Source: Puia dinghuensis | Lineage (GTDB): Bacteria > Bacteroidota > Bacteroidia > Chitinophagales > Chitinophagaceae | Direction: 5' to 3' | Length of the DNA stretch: 64,000 bases | NCBI RefSeq assembly: GCF_014642875.1 | Contig: NZ_BMJC01000002.1 | Span: 1,178,001-1,242,000 of the forward strand | Shown here: positions 61,243-64,000 of the stretch, one piece after another | How positions within the stretch are numbered: the first letter of the stretch is position 1 | Layout of the letters: the number at the start of each line of letters is the position of its first letter | Notes under the pieces: generated by a model | Told to the model about the DNA's origin: nothing | The model's database searches: none | Seen by the model: only the letters and a program-made list of their open reading frames with translations | Position numbers and translations under genes: made by a program

Positions 61243-62670
61243 ATGAAAAAGTTACTTATCCCTCTGGCTTTGGCCATACTGGCCGGGCCTTCCCTGCAAT
61301 GCCGCAAGGAGCAATCGGCCGGTTATTCGTCGACGGGTGCACAATTGTTGCAAGGCGCTCGCCACTATTTTGAGGATTCGGTTGCAGGGCTTTCCGTAGG
61401 GAGTGCGAGCAGCAGCAGTAATCTGAGGATTAGTGGCAGCAAAGCTCCGCTATGGGCTGACGCCCGGACCCTTGTCATCGGATCGGTGAAGGCAGTAGTT
61501 GTTCCTGTCCGGTATGGTGCAGCGCTGCATGTGCGGAGCAATTTCTGCGGTGAGAAGTTGTTCGATCTGAATGAGCTTACCCGACTGCTGGTGTACGAGG
61601 ATGACCGCGGGCGGTATCATGCGGAGGTGATCACTGCATTTCCGGACAGCCTGGCGTTGCGAGGGGGGAGCGGCGGGTTTACGGGGATCCTCCTGGTGGA
61701 AGATTGGGCAGGGAAGCGGCTGCATCAATACCGGTACCTGGCGGATGGATCAGTGCTGCAGGCGGGCTCACCGGATCGGTTCTTGGGGAAAGGGGCTGGT
61801 ATTGCCGGGGTTTCGGGGAACACGGTGACGCCGGATATTGTTTTTACTACCTGCTATGAGATTGACGGGTATAATTATGCGGAGGGAGATGAGGGGGATG
61901 GGTATGCATGGTCGGAGCCGGCGGGATGTAGTTCGGAATATTATCCGGTGTCGGCTTCGTTGGCGGCGGTTGGGGGAGTGGGAGCGGGAGGGTATGGGTC
62001 GATTGCCGGTGGCATCACAGGCGCGTACACCATAAACGTCGCGACAGGAGGCGCTGCAATTCCCAATGTAAAGGCCTATTTCGGCTGTTTTACCAATTCG
62101 TCCAGCATCGATCACACCTATACGGTAACTGTATGTGTAGCTCAACCTGTGGCAGGTACGCGGGCTCCCTGGAGCTTTACGAAGGGAGGTCCTACCGGTT
62201 CCTCTAAGTCTGGAAATCCCGTGAATGTCGGTCATAGCTTTCTTATCTTCCAGGAAAATAGCGCCGGTACCGTTATCACCAGAAATGTGGGGCTCTATCC
62301 CGCAGGGCTTGTAAATCCGTTCTTTCCTTCTGATCAGGCACAGCTAAGAAATAATGAGAATACGGATTATAATATATCATTAACTTATACCGTGTCCAAT
62401 TCGCAATTCTTCTCTATGGTCAACTATGTTGAAACCGGAGGTAGTCCCGGCTATATCTACAACCTAAGCACGAACAATTGTACGACCTTTGTATTGACTG
62501 CATTGGGAGCTGGAAACGTTACATTACCCTCAACCATTGGCCATTGGACTGGAGGTAGCGGATACGATCCCGGCGATTTGGGTGAGGATATCCGATCGAT
62601 GCCGTTAGGACCAAAGATGTCCAGAAATACCGTGGAAACCAAGCATCCTAATACGACAACCTGCAATTAA
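61243..62670 (+). CDS. Secreted protein with permuted papain-like C-terminal domain
   Basis: The 475-residue protein has a lipoprotein-like signal (MKKLLIPLALAILAGPSLQC) and an unrecognised N-terminal region (about 60-210). A Gly/Ser-rich linker precedes a C-terminal domain with VGHSFLIF (H331) and YNLSTNNCTTFVLTALG (C413), about 80 residues apart. This His-then-Cys order is that of circularly permuted NlpC/P60- or LRAT-like papain folds, which hydrolyse amides or lipid esters. Similar domains cap secreted toxins in Bacteroidota. A small lipoprotein gene 11 bp downstream could be its immunity partner. Confidence 0.65.
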   Translation: MKKLLIPLALAILAGPSLQCRKEQSAGYSSTGAQLLQGARHYFEDSVAGLSVGSASSSSNLRISGSKAPLWADARTLVIGSVKAVVVPVRYGAALHVRSNFCGEKLFDLNELTRLLVYEDDRGRYHAEVITAFPDSLALRGGSGGFTGILLVEDWAGKRLHQYRYLADGSVLQAGSPDRFLGKGAGIAGVSGNTVTPDIVFTTCYEIDGYNYAEGDEGDGYAWSEPAGCSSEYYPVSASLAAVGGVGAGGYGSIAGGITGAYTINVATGGAAIPNVKAYFGCFTNSSSIDHTYTVTVCVAQPVAGTRAPWSFTKGGPTGSSKSGNPVNVGHSFLIFQENSAGTVITRNVGLYPAGLVNPFFPSDQAQLRNNENTDYNISLTYTVSNSQFFSMVNYVETGGSPGYIYNLSTNNCTTFVLTALGAGNVTLPSTIGHWTGGSGYDPGDLGEDIRSMPLGPKMSRNTVETKHPNTTTCN

Positions 62671-62681
62671 ATTTTACCTCT

Positions 62682-63110
62682 ATGACAAAGCGAAAAAGCC
62701 TTTTCCTTGTTGCTATCCTGGCGACATTATGCTCATGCCGTGCGCAACAACCTGATTGGTCAAAATCGAAGAATTGGAAAGTATATGCCATTACAGGCCA
62801 AAAGATATTTAATCTGTCAAGCGACACACTTCAAGCTCTTAGCAGGAAGGCGTTAGATAATGACTCTTTACATTACTTTCTCTCAAAAGCGACTATAGTC
62901 CCCAAAGAGCGAACACCGGTATGGATGGGGGCTTATCTTTCCAGCTACGAAACTGAAGACGGGAAAGAAAAAAAGGTCGAAATATCCGACTATGGCGGGT
63001 TCTTTTACGATGAGGCTTCCGAACTTTATTATGTTATCCCCCGCTCGATTAGCAATGAATGGATGGATTACATTTCCACCCAAGTTACCCTGTTAAGATC
63101 GAAAAAGTGA
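62682..63110 (+). CDS. Small lipoprotein, candidate immunity protein
   Basis: The 142-residue protein has a good lipoprotein signal (MTKRKSLFLVAILATLCSC) and a mature domain of about 120 residues with alternating helices and strands (KIFNLSSDTLQALSRKALDN, KVEISDYGGFFYDEASELYYVI). No family is recognised. Its size, export and position directly after the papain-like protein suggest an anti-effector role in the periplasm; this is inference. Confidence 0.6.
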   Translation: MTKRKSLFLVAILATLCSCRAQQPDWSKSKNWKVYAITGQKIFNLSSDTLQALSRKALDNDSLHYFLSKATIVPKERTPVWMGAYLSSYETEDGKEKKVEISDYGGFFYDEASELYYVIPRSISNEWMDYISTQVTLLRSKK

Positions 63111-63202
63111 CTTCTATAGAAATCCAGCAGAAATAATTTCATTCAATATACCGCTTCAATTTATTCATCGGCGCCTTCATCAGGCGCCCTAAAATCACTT
63201 CT

Positions 63203-63652
63203 ATGCTTCAATATCTCCATCCCGACGGCCATACGCCTATATGCGCGGGTATTTATACGAAAGTGAAAGCTATAATGCCCGATCTCATTGGAAAAATACA
63301 GGAAGGTTGGACTCCCATTCCTCGTACAGAGCTCTCAGTCCATCTGGGTTATTTTTTGGGGTTCGCATACCTTAATTTCAGAAAACAGGATACATGCATT
63401 TATATGAATGTGTGTGGGTTCAAATACGGCCGACAGGACATTGCTTTAGGGACGGTAGCCAGCTTCTATGCTCATCTCAACCTTGGCATTCCGGAATTTC
63501 CAAGAAAGCGTAACTGGGTACATATTATCCCGATGGGCAAACAGAGTCTGACCCCACAGGAGAAGCTGCTTATGCATCAGATCACTGAATTTATTTACTG
63601 GATAGTGTATAGAGATATTAAGAGAAAAAAAAGAAAGCGTCAGAACTTATGA
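63203..63652 (+). CDS. Hypothetical protein (149 residues)
   Basis: The cytosolic protein begins MLQYLHPDGHTPICAGIYTK. It has aromatic-rich strands (SVHLGYFLGFAYLNFRKQDT, YIYMNVCGFKYG-like region), a helix near TPQEKLLMHQITEFIYWIV and a highly basic end (KRKKRKRQNL). No family is recognised. It follows the possible effector/immunity pair by 93 bp. Confidence 0.5.
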   Translation: MLQYLHPDGHTPICAGIYTKVKAIMPDLIGKIQEGWTPIPRTELSVHLGYFLGFAYLNFRKQDTCIYMNVCGFKYGRQDIALGTVASFYAHLNLGIPEFPRKRNWVHIIPMGKQSLTPQEKLLMHQITEFIYWIVYRDIKRKKRKRQNL

Positions 63653-63717
63653 ATAAGTTCTGAGATCGGGTGATTCCTCGAGCGCACATTTGTGCAGATA
63701 AAGCAAGAGGAGGAGCC

Positions 63718-64000
63718 ATGTTGCACAAGGAGACGGTTGCTGTTGAAGCATTGGACTTAATCAAAAAACTATCTAGTGACTTATTGTTAAAAGATTTTAT
63801 ACTGGTAGGAGGTACAGCGCTGGCGTTGCAATTGGGGCATCGGAAGTCTGTAGATATTGATCTATTTACCCATAAGGACTTTGATTCCCAAAAGCTTGGA
63901 GAGCATATTCGAACCGCATATGGTGCAGAGGTTTCCCACATCCTTAAGAATGGAATATTTTCACTTATTGGAGGAATTAAAACCGATATGATCGCACATC
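63718..64000 (+). CDS. AbiEii/AbiGii-type nucleotidyltransferase, truncated by window end
   Basis: The visible 94 residues begin MLHKETVAVEALDLIKKLSS and contain FILVGGTALALQLGHRKSVDIDLFT, the GG...(D)xD core of the DNA-polymerase-beta nucleotidyltransferase fold. In AbiE systems this protein modifies tRNA and is paired with an AbiEi repressor, usually just upstream. No AbiEi-like gene is seen before it here; the partner may be downstream, or the gene may be orphaned. Confidence 0.8.
   Translation, partial: MLHKETVAVEALDLIKKLSSDLLLKDFILVGGTALALQLGHRKSVDIDLFTHKDFDSQKLGEHIRTAYGAEVSHILKNGIFSLIGGIKTDMIAH

Noticed and set aside
1-64000. CRISPR array
   Set aside because: No set of regularly spaced identical repeats of 25-40 bp with unique spacers was seen; the repeats present are tRNA-derived, operator-type or short tandem units.

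Overview
The window is a bacterial chromosome segment from the Bacteroidota, most likely a Chitinophagaceae-type soil organism. The evidence is a type IX secretion (T9SS) sorting tail at the left edge, repeated TAnnTTTG (-7) promoter elements, a tmRNA tag ending YAMAA, RteC and Bacteroides-type MobA/MobB/TraG genes, DUF3667 and LytTR genes, and a general lack of Shine-Dalgarno sequences. The backbone is moderately GC-rich; several accessory stretches are clearly AT-rich.

Positions 1-37.5 kb are mostly ordinary chromosome. They hold the end of a T9SS cell-surface protein, tmRNA, a GH3-dxr-rseP block, rplU-rpmA plus a 32-residue histone-H1-like mini-gene, a PolX-like HhH/PHP protein, a mazG-giant sensor kinase operon, and a TetR repressor that appears to control two MFS exporters through shared palindromic operators. 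A four-gene planctomycete-type cytochrome operon (DUF1553, DUF1501, sugar isomerase, DUF2231 heme protein) follows, then a TolC-RND-adaptor-VIT operon and several signalling genes.

From 37.5 kb the window becomes accessory. Both tRNA-Leu genes carry small islands at their 3' ends with no integrase. At tRNA-Leu(TAA), an exact 16-bp copy of the tRNA end lies 1.6 kb away, bracketing a DUF4143 ATPase. At tRNA-Leu(GAG), the tRNA 3' end recurs as one 57-bp copy, one 18-bp copy and one decayed copy over 3.8 kb. Between these lie a zeta-toxin pair and a two-gene winged-helix/HEPN-like module. The tRNA's probable native terminator is displaced 3.6 kb downstream. I regard this iterated, integrase-less tRNA array as the strongest novel lead.

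From 48.6 to 52.6 kb there are gene fragments (flavodoxin, DUF2147), an AT-rich ArsR-SRPBCC-hydrolase module and an SDR/TetR pair. At 52.7-55.4 kb is a heparinase-like lyase with a cupin and an NTF2-fold protein. At 55.5-61.1 kb is a mobilizable-element relic (TraG, MobB, MobA, two Crp/Fnr-like proteins, RteC). The right end holds a secreted protein with a permuted papain-like C-terminus followed by a small lipoprotein (a possible effector/immunity pair), then a truncated AbiEii-type nucleotidyltransferase.
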